Assembly (NCBI RefSeq): GCF_000143415.4
Contig: NW_003314267.1
Location: 2,335,839 to 2,399,838 of the forward strand
Origin: Selaginella moellendorffii
Taxonomy: Eukaryota; Streptophyta; Lycopodiopsida; Selaginellales; Selaginellaceae
Direction of reading: 5' to 3'
Length of the DNA: 64,000 nucleotides
The translations under genes and the position numbers were made by a program. Below are positions 21,850 through 34,971 of the stretch, piece after piece. Numbering within the stretch: the stretch's first letter is position 1; each line of letters begins with the position of its first letter. The notes beneath the pieces were generated by a model. That model was not told the origin of the DNA. It searched no databases and was given only the letters and a program-made list of their open reading frames with translations.

Positions 21850-24800
21850 TTACAGTCGAGTAGAAGGCCTTCGCCTAGCGGTATCAGTCCTGGATTTCTT
21901 CCTGGGATGGTGAATCGTTCCATCGTTTCCTCCATCCCTGTGAGCTACTACTACTGGTGGCGATGGCGAGGACGACGATAGCATCACGCTGTAAACTTTG
22001 CGAGCTCGAGCCCAGCTAAGCGGCCCGCCATCGTCTATCATGCTCTTGATCCCTCCTTTACTGCTCGAATCTCTCCTGGCACTGATAGTAGTGCTGCTGC
22101 TGCCTTGATCTACGCTCGCTTGACCCCTCTTTCGCTTGTTTGAAACTTTGATCCGCGGCTTTCTCCGGCTGTTCCTCTTCCTCTTGCAAATCACTAGATC
22201 AGCTGGGTGAGTAACTTGGTCCTGTCCTCTATCTCTATCACCTGGTCTCGTCTTCTTTCTACTGCTGCTATCCTTGCCTCTACTAACGCTACCTGTTCCG
22301 TCGTCCTCTTTTTCCTGCTGTGGTGGTGGTGCTGCTGCTGGCGTTAATCTGCCGGCCTCTGCAAATACCTGGCGTTGCTTGCGAGATGATCTCGAGCCGC
22401 TCATGCGGATGCCGATGTTGATCTTTATGGAGTTGAAGTCCACGTCTGGAAACATCAAGCCCATCCTTTGGAAGAAGAGTGAATGCAGTCGTCGAGCATC
22501 TGCCTGCACCTGAGACGAGGAAAAAGAGACGAGATTTACAAGTTTCTTCCTGAAAGGTTACGAGAAACCAACCTCGGCGTTGTGTGTGTTGTAGCGGGAG
22601 GCGTTGTCTAGCATGAGCTGAACGTCACCCGCGAAATCCAGCACCGTAGCATAATCGAAGCGCTCCAGGTGCTCTTCGATCGTTTTTGCGTCAATCGGCT
22701 TGTCGATGACTTTGTAGTAGTCTGGAAGCTCGTGACGCTTGGGAAGCTCCATTAACAAAGCGGATACCTGTCGCCCGTCCTTGTTCATTGCACCTTGCAG
22801 CTTGCTCAAGACAGCTTTGCACTGCAGACAAAAACACAAAGGCTCTTAGAAAAAATGCGAAGGAGAAAAGAAGTGAAAACGCACCTTCTTCTGGACGTTG
22901 TCCTGCATTCTTGCACCTCCTCTAACAGTCCGAGTTTCTTTCATCTCAGCGACGGCGACTTCTTCTGCCAGCTCTTGGAATCCATTGACTCTTACCTGCT
23001 TTGATGCTGCTTGCGAGCTCCAATTAGCAAAGCCAGTGTGAATGAACGTTGCTGGCCTAGGCGTGATGCTCCATACATCAGGACGTTCATATTCGCTGTA
23101 TCCCGGCCACGTTTGCAGAAAGCCAACAGGAAATACACCTTGAACAGGTACATTTCCCGCTCCAACGCCAACCTTGCGCCGGTGACGGGCACTTCGCTTG
23201 CGTTTTCTTCGTGGCTCCACAATCTGGTCTTCGTCTGGATCCTTTTCGGAAGGACTATCTCCGGGGGAGTCACCCGAGGCCGCGATTTCACCTTCTTCCA
23301 AATCCTCGCCATCCTGAATAACAAGAAAACATTAGTTCATATGCAAAACATGTGCAAAAATAAAGAACAAAATCTCTACTTACAAGGTCTTGGTTAGATC
23401 TGCTTCCCAACGCCGCCAGCGATCCAAACTTTTTGGAGTCTACCACTTGTAATTCAACTCGTGGTTCTGGACTTCCTTCTCTTTCGTCAGACGATTCTGC
23501 TACAGCTTCTGCTTCGTCATCCATCTCATCAGCATCATCCTGTTGCTGCCGCCCAGTATCGTCTTCCTCCTCATCAGAGCCGTCCCTTATTTCACCTTCT
23601 TCCTCATCTTCTCCGGATGAAGACTCTTCCTCTACAACAACTTCTTCGAGATCTTCGTCGTCCTCTATTTCTGTAGGCGGAACCTTCACCTCAAATGGAG
23701 GTCGACCTCGTCTTGCCGGCTTGAGTCCCTTGTGATCGTGTATCACAGTGAAGTTCTTTCTTGACAACGCCTTCTTCGCCAGTATTCTATCTTCCTCTGC
23801 CTTCGTTCCTATAATACCTGACATACCTGAAAATCCCTTCACTAATGCCTGCTTGGACGTAGCTTTGATAGCTGCATTCACCTCGTCCGAGCCAACGTGA
23901 AGCCACTCCGGGACCTCGTCGTATGCAACCATTTCACCAGGCCAGTCACATTCTTCGTCCATTTGATCGAAAAGCTCGACTTCTTCTTCACTCCTGGCAA
24001 TCATCCTGTTCACTTCTTTCAACGTTGGAACATCGTGAACCGACTCCTGATATCTCTCCTCGTCATGCAAGAGCGCTTCCAACGTCATGCGACGCTCTTC
24101 GTGTGTAGTCCTCTGATCGAAACGGCCAGCATTGATCACTTCATCGGCCATATCTATCTTGTGCTGCTGAATATTATTCCGGACAAGGCTTTCTACGGAC
24201 CCCATGTATCTATCCTTCCCCGCCATATCATCGTCAACGTCCAGGGAACCTCCATTTCGGAGCTCGTCCTCCATTTGATAGCTGGTGAACGACTCCACAA
24301 CAGCTTCCATGTATATCACCTTCACCTCTGACTTCTGTCCGATACGATGAGCTCGTGCTACAGCCTGCTCCTCGTTCTTTGGATTTGGATCAGGATCGTA
24401 TATAACCACTGTATCTGCTGTCTGGAGATTCAAACCACGACCTGCTGCCCGGATGCTGAGCAAAAAGATGAAGCACTGGGAACCAGGCGCATTGAAGTCC
24501 ACAATAGCAGTTTCTCGGGAGTCCAGAGGGGTTGTCCCATCAATTCGTCGATATATCAGACCACGCCACTGTAGGTAATCCTCCAGGATATCTAGCAACT
24601 TCGTCATTGTGCTGAAGAGTAAAACCCGGTGGCCCGACCTCTGTAGCTTGATCAATATCCTATCAAGTATCCAAAGTTTTCCACACATCCGAACCATGTT
24701 CTCGTTGAAGAGTCGACAGTGTGGAGGATAATTAAGATAAGGATGGTTGCACACTTTTCTCAGCTCCATGCACTTGTTCTGTAACGGAGCATAAGCCCTG

Positions 24801-27800
24801 GCCTGTCGCTTGCCATTGCCACTAGCCACCCTTTCTTCCTCATCTGCTGGATCCAGACGAATAGTACCAGTTGCCTTCACCCAGTCGTATATTGCTGCTT
24901 GAAAAGATGACATTTTACACTTCAAAACAACAGGGACCTGGAAATGTGTTGATATGAAGTAAAAGAAAAGGAAAAGACATTTTAAAGACTTACCTTGGGC
25001 GGAAGAGACCCCTCGACATCTTCAACCCGCCGTCTAAGCATAAAGGGCTCAAGTATTTGATGCAGCCGGTGAATAACGATGACTTTCTTTTCCGTTTCAA
25101 GCCAATCATCCTCAACTGTATTGGCATCTCTTTGGAATGGCTTTGAGAACCAGTCGTGAAAAGCTTTACTGTTGTCAAAGACTTCAGGAAGGAGTAGATT
25201 TAAAAGTGACCACAGCTCATGTAGATCGTTCTGACATACAACCAAAAAAATAACTTAAGTATTTAGATAGTATAAAAGCCAATACTCTTACTTGCAGAGG
25301 GGTACCGGTTAGAAGCAGCCGCCTTTGACAGCGAAAACGATCCAAGTCACGAGCAAGACGGGACTCTCGATCTTTCATACGCTGAGCCTCGTCTATAATA
25401 ATATACTTCCAATCAACTTTTGCTAGTTTTGATCTGTCGCGCATTATAAACTCGTACGTAGTAACTAGAACATTGAACTTCAATGCAGCAACTTCCTGTG
25501 CAGGGCAAATCTATCAGCCAAAAAAAATTATGACTTAAGCAAACGGCACCTGTGAGTAAATCCTAGAGCGGTCTTCTCTTACACCAACATAAAATATGGA
25601 GCTCACGGAAGGCAACCATCGGAGCAGCTCACTCTAAAACATGAAACTTTTTCAAGTTTGAAAACCAGTCATAAGAAATGAGTACCTTCCAGTTCACTAT
25701 GACTGCGTTGGGAACAATAATAAGATGTGGTCCGTAATTTCCTTTGAACTCCATCAAGTATGCAATGAGCGCCATAACCTGGACGAAAACATCTCAGACA
25801 AGCCCGGACCTCAAAATACAAAGCTAACCTGTACAGTCTTTCCCAATCCCATTTCATCGGCAAGGATACCATTTAGTCTGTTATTGTACAAAGAAAGCAT
25901 CCATTGAAGACCGACCTGCAAAAACGATCAGCGAAAGAGAAACTTACATGGACCAGCACTCACCAGCTGATAGTCACGTAATATTCCCGCCCGAAGCATT
26001 GACGGCTGCCTCAATATTTGCTCGTTCACTGCATGAGCCAGAGTATAGTACCTACAACAAGGACACAAGCATCAAGCATACAGACGAATGAAAAACCAAA
26101 AAGACTCAATCCTTACTTATTTACAGAATTGGATGTAGCACAGTTCCAGCTCCTCAATGCTACAGCTTCACTCGCTTGAGCGGCAGCACGTTCAACTTCC
26201 TCTTCGGAAAACCCCTGCACAAAATTACAAAATATGTTAAATATTAAATACCAGCATTCCATGGTAGCTTTCGTGAACGTACTTGAGATCGCGCAGAAGC
26301 AGCAGCAGCTAATGCAGCTTCTTCTCTTTCCTGCTGAGTCTTGACAGACGATATCTTTCCTCCAAGCTTGTGAAGATAATCTTCTGTTTGAGACAAGAAA
26401 GATTCCAGGACCTCAAATCGCTGCTGAGCATCACCGGGAATTTCTTTCTGCTGCTTTATCAACATCGCCCTGTATGCATCGACGTCGTTGTTCTTTAAAG
26501 CTTCCATTCTCTTACTGCGATCTTCGTCTTTCCTTTTCGAGAACTCTCGTAGAAGTTTCTCGTGGAACTTTGCAATACCTCGGTTACGGTTGATACGAGA
26601 ATCCCGAGCAGACCAATGTGCTTCAAGGAGCTTCTTCCGCCACTGAAATATGCCCTTGAGATACTTTTCCTTGCTTGTCTTTTGCAGCACCATAACTTGT
26701 CTTGAAATCTCCATCCTCTGACGCTCGCATAGACGAACAAACTTCCGGTAAGCTCTATCACCCATGGCCATGATCTCCTGTTGCTGTTCCTCGATTTCAT
26801 TTCTAACCTTCCCTTGCATCTTGAGAAGCACTAACTTCCTCTGCTCGATCCGTAGCTTCAGCTTGAGTTCAGAAGGTACGTTCAAGTTACCATCCGACAG
26901 TAGCATTTCAATGACTTTGAGCTTCTTAGCCTTCTTCTTGCCAATTATTCTTAACCCCTCCTGAAGTAGAAGCTCCCGGACGTCGTATTTCAGGGACGCT
27001 GGCGGTCCCCAAACATTCGGAGTAGGAAGCAAACTGGCCTCCGGTTTCTTACCAAGAGGAGGGAAGTCGAATAAAGGACCACGGTAACGCTTGCTTGCCG
27101 GCGTTTTGCTAAGTAGCCGAGAAGTGTTTGATTGCCGAGTTGAAAGATCGATCCCATTGTTTTCATTCGAATCCGCCTGCTTCTCGTCCTCGACCACAGA
27201 CTTAGTTGGCACCACCTCTTGGACACTTTTGAGAGCTTCACTCTGTGAGGACGCTTGCTGCATTCCTGAGCCCTTCAAACTGGGTTCTAATTCTGAGCCA
27301 CCATCTTGAGTTTTAACTGGAGATTCACGATGCGATTTTTCGTCAGCAGTTTCGTTCAAGACCTTCGGCTGGCTGGTTTCGGGTGGAGGCAACGCCAATG
27401 CCCCTTGTTTCTGTGGCGGGACTCCTAAAGGAGTCGGAGTTATAGCACGGATCATGTCTGATGTGAAGGAACGATCGCCACGCTGAAGTTACAAAACAAA
27501 AAATTAAGTTTTGCGCGAGAAGGTAAGACAGATACGCGTACCTTTAAGCGACGGAAAGCTAGGATTTGGGCGCGCAGTACCATCAACTGCTGGATAGTGA
27601 AGCCAACAGCCTTCACAGCCGGTTGAGCATGCTGAGAAGAAGAATCATTTGCAGGGGCTGGTGCTGGAGCTGGAGCTGGAGCTGGGGGTTGCTGCTGCAA
27701 ATGCTGTGACGCGACCATGGAAACCGGGGTTTGGTTTTCCAGCAGAGCTCTGGGATTGAACTGGTGCTGTTGTCTCGGATGCATCGGAAATACCGGCGAA

Positions 27801-28811
27801 GAGCTGTTGTTCACGTCCGGTTTTGTCAGTCCATTTCCTAGAGTGGAGGACAGTTGTTGCTGCTGATGCTGCTGAGGAAATCCTCCACGAAGATTGGGGA
27901 GCAAGTCAGTGGCATGCCCGAAACCAGCAACGTTGGAAGGTGGCGGCTGCGGCTCTTGTTGGTCCGAAGAAGCTGGAGAGATCATCTGCGTCCCCAGTCT
28001 CAAATGCGGAGTCTCGCTGGCAAGCTTTTGTTGCTGCTGCTGCTGCTGCATGGCGAGCATGCGAGCTTGGAGCATCTCCGGCGACATGAACTGCTGAGGA
28101 GAATTGTTCCGGGGATTGGCATCTCCAGTCCTCGGCTGGACCGGCGAAGAGCCCACCAAACTCTGTGGATTCTGTCCGAAAAGAAAAGCCATGGAGCTGG
28201 GAACTCGCTGTTGTTGGAGTCCTTGATTCTGGTTCCCAGGTGGAGAAGTTTGCTGTGGCTTGGCAGCGGCATCACTACGAGACATCTGCTGGTGTTGCTG
28301 GGATAGAGCACGATCCTGCGCAGCAGCCATGGCAGATTGGAGCTGCATAAACTCCTGGAGCTTCATATTGTTTGATCCAGGCGCCGCCTTGCTTCCTTGC
28401 TGCTGGATAGCCCTCTGCGCGAGATGTAGCGCATGCTGGAGATAGAGATGGGATTGGAGCTGCCCATCCACGGCTGCCTGCTGGAAGAAAAAAAAACCAC
28501 ACCACATTGTAAATCACCGCTCTTCTCAAATCCTCTCTCCAAAGAAGCTTTCTCCTGCCAAAGAAGCTTGGAAATACCTGGCCCTGGTGCTGGAGGAGAT
28601 GCGTCTGCGGCCACGCCGGGAGCGATCCAAATGGAAGACCCGCGCTGCCGGAGACGCTAGCAGCGGAGGAAACCGACGGATCGACCTCGGAATTCGGCGC
28701 TGCCGGAGAGGCGGAGCCGCGAGCCCGGAGCGACGCCGCTCCGCCAAGGACGCCATGGCCATGGCCGGGCGGAGGAGGAGCTGGAATCTGCTGCTGTGGC
28801 TTCTGCATCAT
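21850..28811 (-). CDS. BRM: SWI/SNF chromatin-remodelling ATPase BRAHMA
   Basis: A 14-exon model of 2056 aa (Arabidopsis BRM is about 2190): 28578-28811, 27542-28480, 26283-27482, 26117-26214, 25964-26051, 25829-25915, 25686-25778, 25550-25633, 25292-25510, 24994-25230, 23384-24937, 22885-23313, 22573-22821, 21850-22509. The order of domains is Gln-rich N-terminus; QLQ ([20 protein letters not shown], about 372-391); HSA region in exon 3; Snf2 ATPase with [12 protein letters not shown] box ([11 protein letters not shown]) and LLLTGTPLQ; helicase C lobe with [15 protein letters not shown] and ARAHRIGQ; SnAC segment ([22 protein letters not shown]); acidic linker; bromodomain ([22 protein letters not shown]) in exon 13; basic tail. 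It uses ATP to reposition nucleosomes. The C-terminal bromodomain separates BRM from SYD and MINU. The start is the first Met of MMQKPQQQ; the leader begins upstream of 28,812. Confidence 0.95.
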
Positions 28812-29905
28812 ACCCTAGCCACCGGAAATATTTCCACCGATCCTCGCCTTCCTCGTGTTCCTCGGCCTCTTGCGCCTTGTTCTTGCCAGGATTTCGCTGT
28901 CTCCACGGCACGATCCGGGCGATTTGTTCGTTGGAGAAGAGACGCTGACTGCTCGGCTGCGGAATCTAGAAATCCAGCTCTCTAGCTCTAGCTGCCGCTG
29001 TAAGAAACTCTGCCCACCGCGCGATTCTTCCAAGAAAGAATGCGGTCTCGAAGAATTCGTGAGAAGCAATTCTTTGTTTTTTTCCCCTCTTTGCTGTGAT
29101 CTGTCGTCCGGCACTGATCTAAACAACTAGACGCGTCACATTGCTGCTGCCACGGTGGGCTCCGCATCCGGCGATCCCGCTTTCTCCGCCATCGCTACTA
29201 ACCCTAGCCAAGCTTTGCTCGTCACTGTAAATGCCCGTCAATGTCTCGCGTCACAGATATTCCACGAATCTTTCTCGTTCTGTGTCCAAGCTCTTTCTTC
29301 TTTTTCCATTCTATTCCTTCGGGCTCGTCTCCTATCACTTAAGAAGTTCGTTTCTTTCTTCCCGGAGGAGAGATCTGTGATGACGTAGAACTTGGAAATT
29401 AAAACACTCAAGCGATGGCTGTGAAGAAAAAGAGGAGCTTTGACTCACACACACTTACTTCGATTGCCTGTGCCTCTTTTTCTCTCATCCCAAAAACCTG
29501 TTTTAAGTGGATGAGCAGTGGCAAAACGAAGCGAAACGAGGAGCCTTGACTCACACTTTGATGGCGGCTTTTGCCTCGTCTCCTTTTAGCAGCAAGTGGC
29601 ACTCTTGTTGCGACTCGGGCTTTTCTGACGTCCGGATGAGCTCTTTCATCTGTTCCTGGGAGTTGAACACAAAGTGATTAGAATTCGACGAAGCTTACAG
29701 GACAAAGATCTTACTGTGACGCTCGGGATGCTGTAAATGCTGTGATGGACCATGGAAAGTCGCTACCTTTGTTGATCTAGCTCTTAACAGTAGCATGCCC
29801 ATTCTTTAAGAACAGACGTTTCTTCACGCCATATCTTACTTTCGTATGTAGCATTCAAATCTGTAAGAAACAAGAGAATCACATTTCCATTAGAACTTTG
29901 ATTTC
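28812..29905. other. BRM leader/promoter and 3' flank of the PPR gene
   Basis: No protein-like frame could be supported. The left part (to roughly 29.1 kb) is GC-richer and probably 5' untranslated region and promoter of BRM. The rest lies downstream of the PPR gene stop at 29,906 and may include its 3' untranslated region. Confidence 0.5.
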
Positions 29906-32828
29906 TTACCAGTGATCCTTCTTCCTGCCAATCCAATCGTTCAGAGCCTGCTTTGAAACTTTCAGCCTTCCAAACGTCTCGGGCTTTCTCATTTCCATAA
30001 ACTGGGGGTCAAAGTCTAAAAAATAAAATAAAAAAATAAAAAAATAAACATTTTATATTCTGCTTACCGACAAACTTTCCCAAGTTAAAAACAGGAAGAC
30101 CAAGTTGATTCTCCAACACTTGCGTCACCACATTCTCGAGAAGGCCTGTAGCATTTTTTGCTTCACTCCGCCTCGAAGGGCCAGTGACAATTATCAAGTC
30201 TTCTTCAACTGGCACATCTGTAGCGGGATGTTAAAATCCTGAAAGAAGAAAAGAAAAGAAAACAGCTGCGTATCTGACCGTAGTGCTGTTCTTTCAGAAT
30301 TCTCAACACCACAAGAACAGCTGCTCGAGCTTCCCCCTTCAGTAAACAAGCAGTTCAGTAATTGAGAAGGGAAGACTTCCCAGGAATTGTTTTACCTTTG
30401 ACAGCCCCTGAATATCAATTGTGAAGCAATCTCCAGGAACTCTTGTAACTGACACCTTACGCAATATCGATTCTCCATACTCTTTAAAAATTTGATCTCC
30501 CGGACCACCCTTAGACTTGTTTTTAATCATCTCTTCGGCCCAGTCCTCGATCAAAGCCTTAAGTACTCGTTCATTAGGGGCATATCTGGAATCCATAGAC
30601 TGATTTAGCGGCAAAAGGATCGTTTAAACTATTTACCCATTTTTCCTCATTTCTTCGTAGATGGCTAGTATCCTTTGAATCTCACGCAGATCTCCATTCC
30701 TCCTGGCTCGTAGCAATGTATTGTATGTGACCTGCACACAGACAGCTAATAGTATTTCTTTGTATGATCTATTTAGAAGACCATACCGAATTTGGTGAGA
30801 TACCATCGCGTTTCATAGTTTCGAAAAAGCTTAAAGCCATGGAAACGTCTTGAGAGTTCACGCAAGCCTTGGAGCCAGGAAAAACCAAACCCCGTCAGTG
30901 AGTGACTAGCTACGATGACAGAACACATGTAGGACGAAGCTTATTCTGGATTCGAAGCGGACCTTGATGATGGCTGTGTAGGCGACCACATCAGCTATAA
31001 TGCCAGACCTTCCCATTCTTTGAAAAGCCTGCAAAAGTATGTCGACGTGAATACAAAATATGAGAATACAAAGCTTCTTTCTTATACCTGAACAGCCCCT
31101 TGTTTGTCACCATTGCAGCCATACGAATTAATAAGGATGCACCAGCTTCGCTTATCCGGCCTGAGACCAGAGCTCACCATCTCCTGCATAACAGCTTCGG
31201 CCTGTTTTGGAAGCTTATCACACGCCCTCATCATCGTGTTATAAGCCACTGAGTCGGGACGGACCCATTCGGAGAAGATCGCACTTTCGTCTTGAACTTC
31301 AATTCCAGCCAGTATACGTCCAGAGGTCTTCCATTCTCTAAACAGCTTATGCGCCTTGTCAGACTGGCCACCGTCGACGCAAGCGCTAAGAAGAAAGTTG
31401 TAGGTGAAGGCATTCGGAGTACACCCAGCTTGAACCATATCTTGATATACTTGAAGCGTCTTCTCAACCAATGCCCCTTTTGAGCAAGCACCAACAAGTG
31501 AAGTCCAAGTGACAACATTTGGAACAATACCGGTTGAGTCCATATCATGTTTCATTTGAAATACTCGATCAAGCATTTTGGCCTCACCAAATATCTGTAT
31601 GAAAAGCTGTTACTTACGAAAGACGTAGGGATAAATGACTACCTGGATTAATGTACCATAGCTTAGAACATTCATCTTGATTTCTTTTGCTTTCAGCTCC
31701 TCATACAACCGCAAAGCAAGTACTGGGTTCTTAGACAGACGACAAGCCTTAAAGACGATGTTGTACGTTGTTACATCCGCTGCAATACCGGAACCCTGCC
31801 TCCAGATCAAAACAGCGATGAAAAGAGATTCAGTGACAATCTCTCTACCTGCATCTGTCTGTATAGCCTCAGAACGTGCTGGATGTTTCCTGCGTGAGCA
31901 TTCATCATGCTGTTACATACGTATACGTTTAGAACTGTTCCAGCCTTCAACAATCCCTGGAAAAGATATCACAAGTTACTCGAACACGTCAAACTTTTAA
32001 ATCTCACCTCGAAAATCGCTGTGGCTTTTTCAGCATCTCCACAACGCCCGCAAGCATCAATCAGTATGCAATACGAGTACATATCTGGACGAACGCCGGT
32101 ACTTTCCAGAGCTTGAAAAACCTGGAACACCGACTGAAGATCTCCCTGGTCTCGAAATTTTTGCATGATCATGTTGCATGACTGCAAGATGTCCGGAAGT
32201 AAACAAGCATACCTTCAGTCACACAACAATAAACTACTTTTAGAACGACAGAAGAAGAGAGCTAACCTGAGAGCCAAGGCAGTGTTGTGCATTCTAGCAC
32301 AGGCTTCCATGCAAAGGGTAGGCTTCACCAAGTTCTTGACGACGAATCCACATTCTTTGGACAAAAACGAAGTAATGGTTAGAAAAAACTGGAATGGAAG
32401 GAGCAGAACTTACTTGCGAGCCTTTCCAAGCAACGAATGCATTCCTCTACTCTGTTCTCCTGGAGTAGCCGGCCACATTCATCGATAACTAGCTGCAATC
32501 CATACCTCCCAAGATAATCCGATGGAGAAGAAATTCCCAACTCGCTCAATGCGCGGCAAAATTCCACCACATAAGGAAGCCGGCGCTGCTCCAGCACTGA
32601 CACGCATCCATCACGCACGGCGTGGATCCCTACAACTTCCAAAAACGCCCTAGCATCTCCCACAGCGCCATGCTCCAAGCGCTCCTGGACCAATCCTATC
32701 ATCTCGATCAGCCTGCCACGCCGAGCCAAGCGCTTGGCTTCCCCGACGTAGAAGAGATTGCTCGTCGCCGCTGGAGCCGACGCCGCTGGATTCGCCGCTC
32801 CCCCGAGCCAAGAATGCGGCAATGCCAT
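29906..32828 (-). CDS. PPR protein, At5g02830 type (probably chloroplast)
   Basis: Thirteen exons, 741 aa: 32414-32828, 32267-32354, 32008-32212, 31849-31956, 31643-31795, 31088-31594, 30963-31028, 30787-30867, 30637-30731, 30396-30585, 30279-30336, 30068-30217, 29906-30015. Many joins fall inside PPR units, and each is in frame. Several P-type repeats are visible (VRPDMYSYCILIDACGRCGD, VTTYNIVFKACRLSKN, VPNVVTWTSLVGACSKG, SPNSVTYNTLLRAR). After the repeats comes a non-PPR tail (RYAPNERVLKALIEDW, FTIDIQGLSK, EARAAVLVVLRIL, PETFGRLKVSKQALNDWI) that matches my recollection of At5g02830 throughout. The tail resembles the small-MutS-related type linker seen in some P-class PPR proteins, but I cannot confirm that. 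PPR proteins bind organelle RNA; the target is unknown. Confidence 0.88.
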
Positions 32829-32929
32829 AGAAATCTAGGGCTCTAGGGTTTAGGGTTTAAGGGCCTAGGGTTTAAGGGTAAAAGCAATGTCCCAAAATCT
32901 AGGGTTCTAGCTCGTGAGGAAGGGGGAGA
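32829..32929. promoter_or_regulatory. Compact divergent promoter region (PPR / pBRP)
   Basis: Only 101 bp separate the start codons of the two divergent genes. The segment contains direct repeats of CTAGGGTTTA / CTAGGGTTCT, resembling the plant telo-box (AAACCCTA), which is common near the start sites of housekeeping genes. Both leaders must be short or overlap. Confidence 0.6.
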
Positions 32930-34971
32930 ATGTCGCACATCCAGTGCCCATACTGCAGCGGCCTGGAGGGACGATGCACGCCATCGGGCAGCGGCCGCTT
33001 CATCACCGAGTGTAAGGCCTGCGCGCGCGTCGTCGATGAGCGGCGCGTCCAGATCCACGAGGTTTTCGTCGAGCGCGCCACGGACACGCCGCTGTGCATC
33101 GTCACGCCGGATTTCAGCGACAACGAGCGATTCCGGGTGCCGCCGCTGGACGATGATCCGTTCGAGAGCAGTGGATTCATCACGGCATTTAGCACTTGGT
33201 CGCTGGAAGCCACACCGCTCTTCACCAACACGACTAGCACGGTGTGTGGGCATCTGGCCGAGCTGGAGAGAGTGATGGCCGAGTACTATCCGAATGGAGG
33301 GGCCAATCTCGCGGGAAGCTTGAATCTGGTGGACATGCTACGAGCGTACTTCCAGATCGTGGAGGTGTCGTCGGTGCTGGGACTGGAGAGGGATAGCTCC
33401 GAGCACGCCATCCAGCTCTTCCGGGATTGCTCCACCGCGACTTTGCTACGCAATAGGAACATCGAGGCTCTCGCTACAGCCGCGCTGGTGCAAGCTAGTC
33501 GTGAGGCGCAAGAGCCAAGAACTTTGCAGGTTGGAAGAAAATTTTAATTTTTTTTTCGTTTGACTGAATCTGAAAGTTTTTGAGCAGGAGATCTCGGTGG
33601 CTGCCAACATACCTCAGAAGGAAATTGCTAGACACATGAAGCTCCTGTCTGATGCTCTTAAGCTAAGCCAGCCGATCAACAGTAATTCTATCTCGGTTCA
33701 CATGCCCAGGTTTTGTAACTTGCTGCAGCTCAACAAGACGACTCAGGTAACTCATTTCTGTTGTTCTACTCCCTTGTACTGAGATGCGTAGATTATGCAC
33801 AGGACCTGGCCTCCCATATAGGAGAAGTTGTGATAAGCAAAAGCTTTTGCACCAGGAGAAATCCTATAAGCATTTCAGCAGCAGCGATATACTTGGCTTG
33901 TCAGCTGGAAGACAAGCGTAAAACTCAGACCGAGATTTGTAAAGCCACCGGGCTCACTGAAGTAAGTCTAGGATTTTCGAGCTTTCTCTCTGGAAGTTGC
34001 TTGACTTATTCTTTTATCGTCATGTTTCATTTGCACAGGTTACTCTACGCAAGGTTTACAAGGAACTGCTCGAGAACTTGGACGACCTGATGCCTAAAGA
34101 CTACACTCCAGCCGTTCCTCCGGAGAAGGCTTTCCCAGTAACTACAGGGCTCCGGGTTTCCACTATCTCCAAGCCTTCAGTCGAAAGCCAGGGCTCTGGA
34201 GTGGGAATCGACTCGAGCTCAGGTGCTACAGTTTTGGCTGGTGGTGGATTCGCGAGCATGCAATCCTCCGGGGCATCATTCCGGATGCCATCAACAGCCG
34301 CAGCAGCGGCAGCACAAATCCCTCCTCATCTCCGCTCGTTATCCGCGGCGTCCTCCTCGGCACCCGTGTACGTGAGGCCTCCAGGGAACGTCTTCATGAT
34401 GCCTCCGACCATGTCGAGCTCGGTGACGCCTCTGGCCTTTCTCGGCGGCGAAGCAAGCAGGGAAGCAGAGAAACCAAAGACAGGCCTGCGAACTGATAAG
34501 TTCGATGTGGATCTCAACGCAGGGTACGTCTCTCCGTCTACAAGTCCCCGAGAAGCCGAGAATCCTCCTCAGTCCTCGTTTAGCTACAGCACAGCCGCAG
34601 CAACGCCGCCACCGTTTCCTGCAACGACGGCGACCAAGCCCGAGAGACGGCCATCTCTGCACGATCTTAACATGGTTCCAACCATGGACGACGATGAGAT
34701 TGTGGAGCTGGATATGTTTGAGAGGAAGCCGCCGGGTCCAGACTTGAATGGCGCTCCTCAAGCTGCTGGAGATCACCACCAGGATTCGAGTGGTAAGTTG
34801 GGAGCCATGCCGTTTATGTGGGGAGGACCCCATGGTTTCCCGGCTGCGGCTCCAAAGAAGCAGGAAGCAGTGGCTGCAGCTCCATGGCTTTTCAACGCGC
34901 TAGAAAAATCCTCACAGGAAGTCAAGAGTGAGGAGAAGATTGCCAAGCGTGATGAGAAGCAAACCTTGTAA
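32930..34971 (+). CDS. pBRP: Plant-specific TFIIB-related protein pBRP
   Basis: Four exons, 616 aa: 32930-33529, 33588-33746, 33803-33961, 34039-34971. The start is the first ATG after the divergent promoter. An N-terminal zinc ribbon (CPYCSGLEGRC ... CKAC) is followed by two cyclin-like repeats. Distinctive stretches recalled from Arabidopsis pBRP (At4g36650) are all present: FITAFSTWSLE, LRNRNIEALATAALVQA, QPINSNSISVHMPRFC, CTRRNPISISAAAIYLACQLEDKRKTQ and VTLRKVYKELLENLDDL. The Arabidopsis protein associates with the plastid envelope and can enter the nucleus; that is family knowledge. The C-terminal 250 residues are Ala/Pro/Ser-rich and longer than I recall for Arabidopsis (about 500 aa total). 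Confidence 0.93.

Noticed and set aside
22885-23313. Possible extra intron in BRM exon 12 at a GTAAGAGTC site
   Set aside because: No acceptor at a sensible distance, and the uninterrupted frame continues smoothly into the bromodomain region.
27823-28445. Frames opposite the Gln-rich part of BRM
   Set aside because: Leu/Cys/Ala-rich antisense reads of CAG/CTG repeats.
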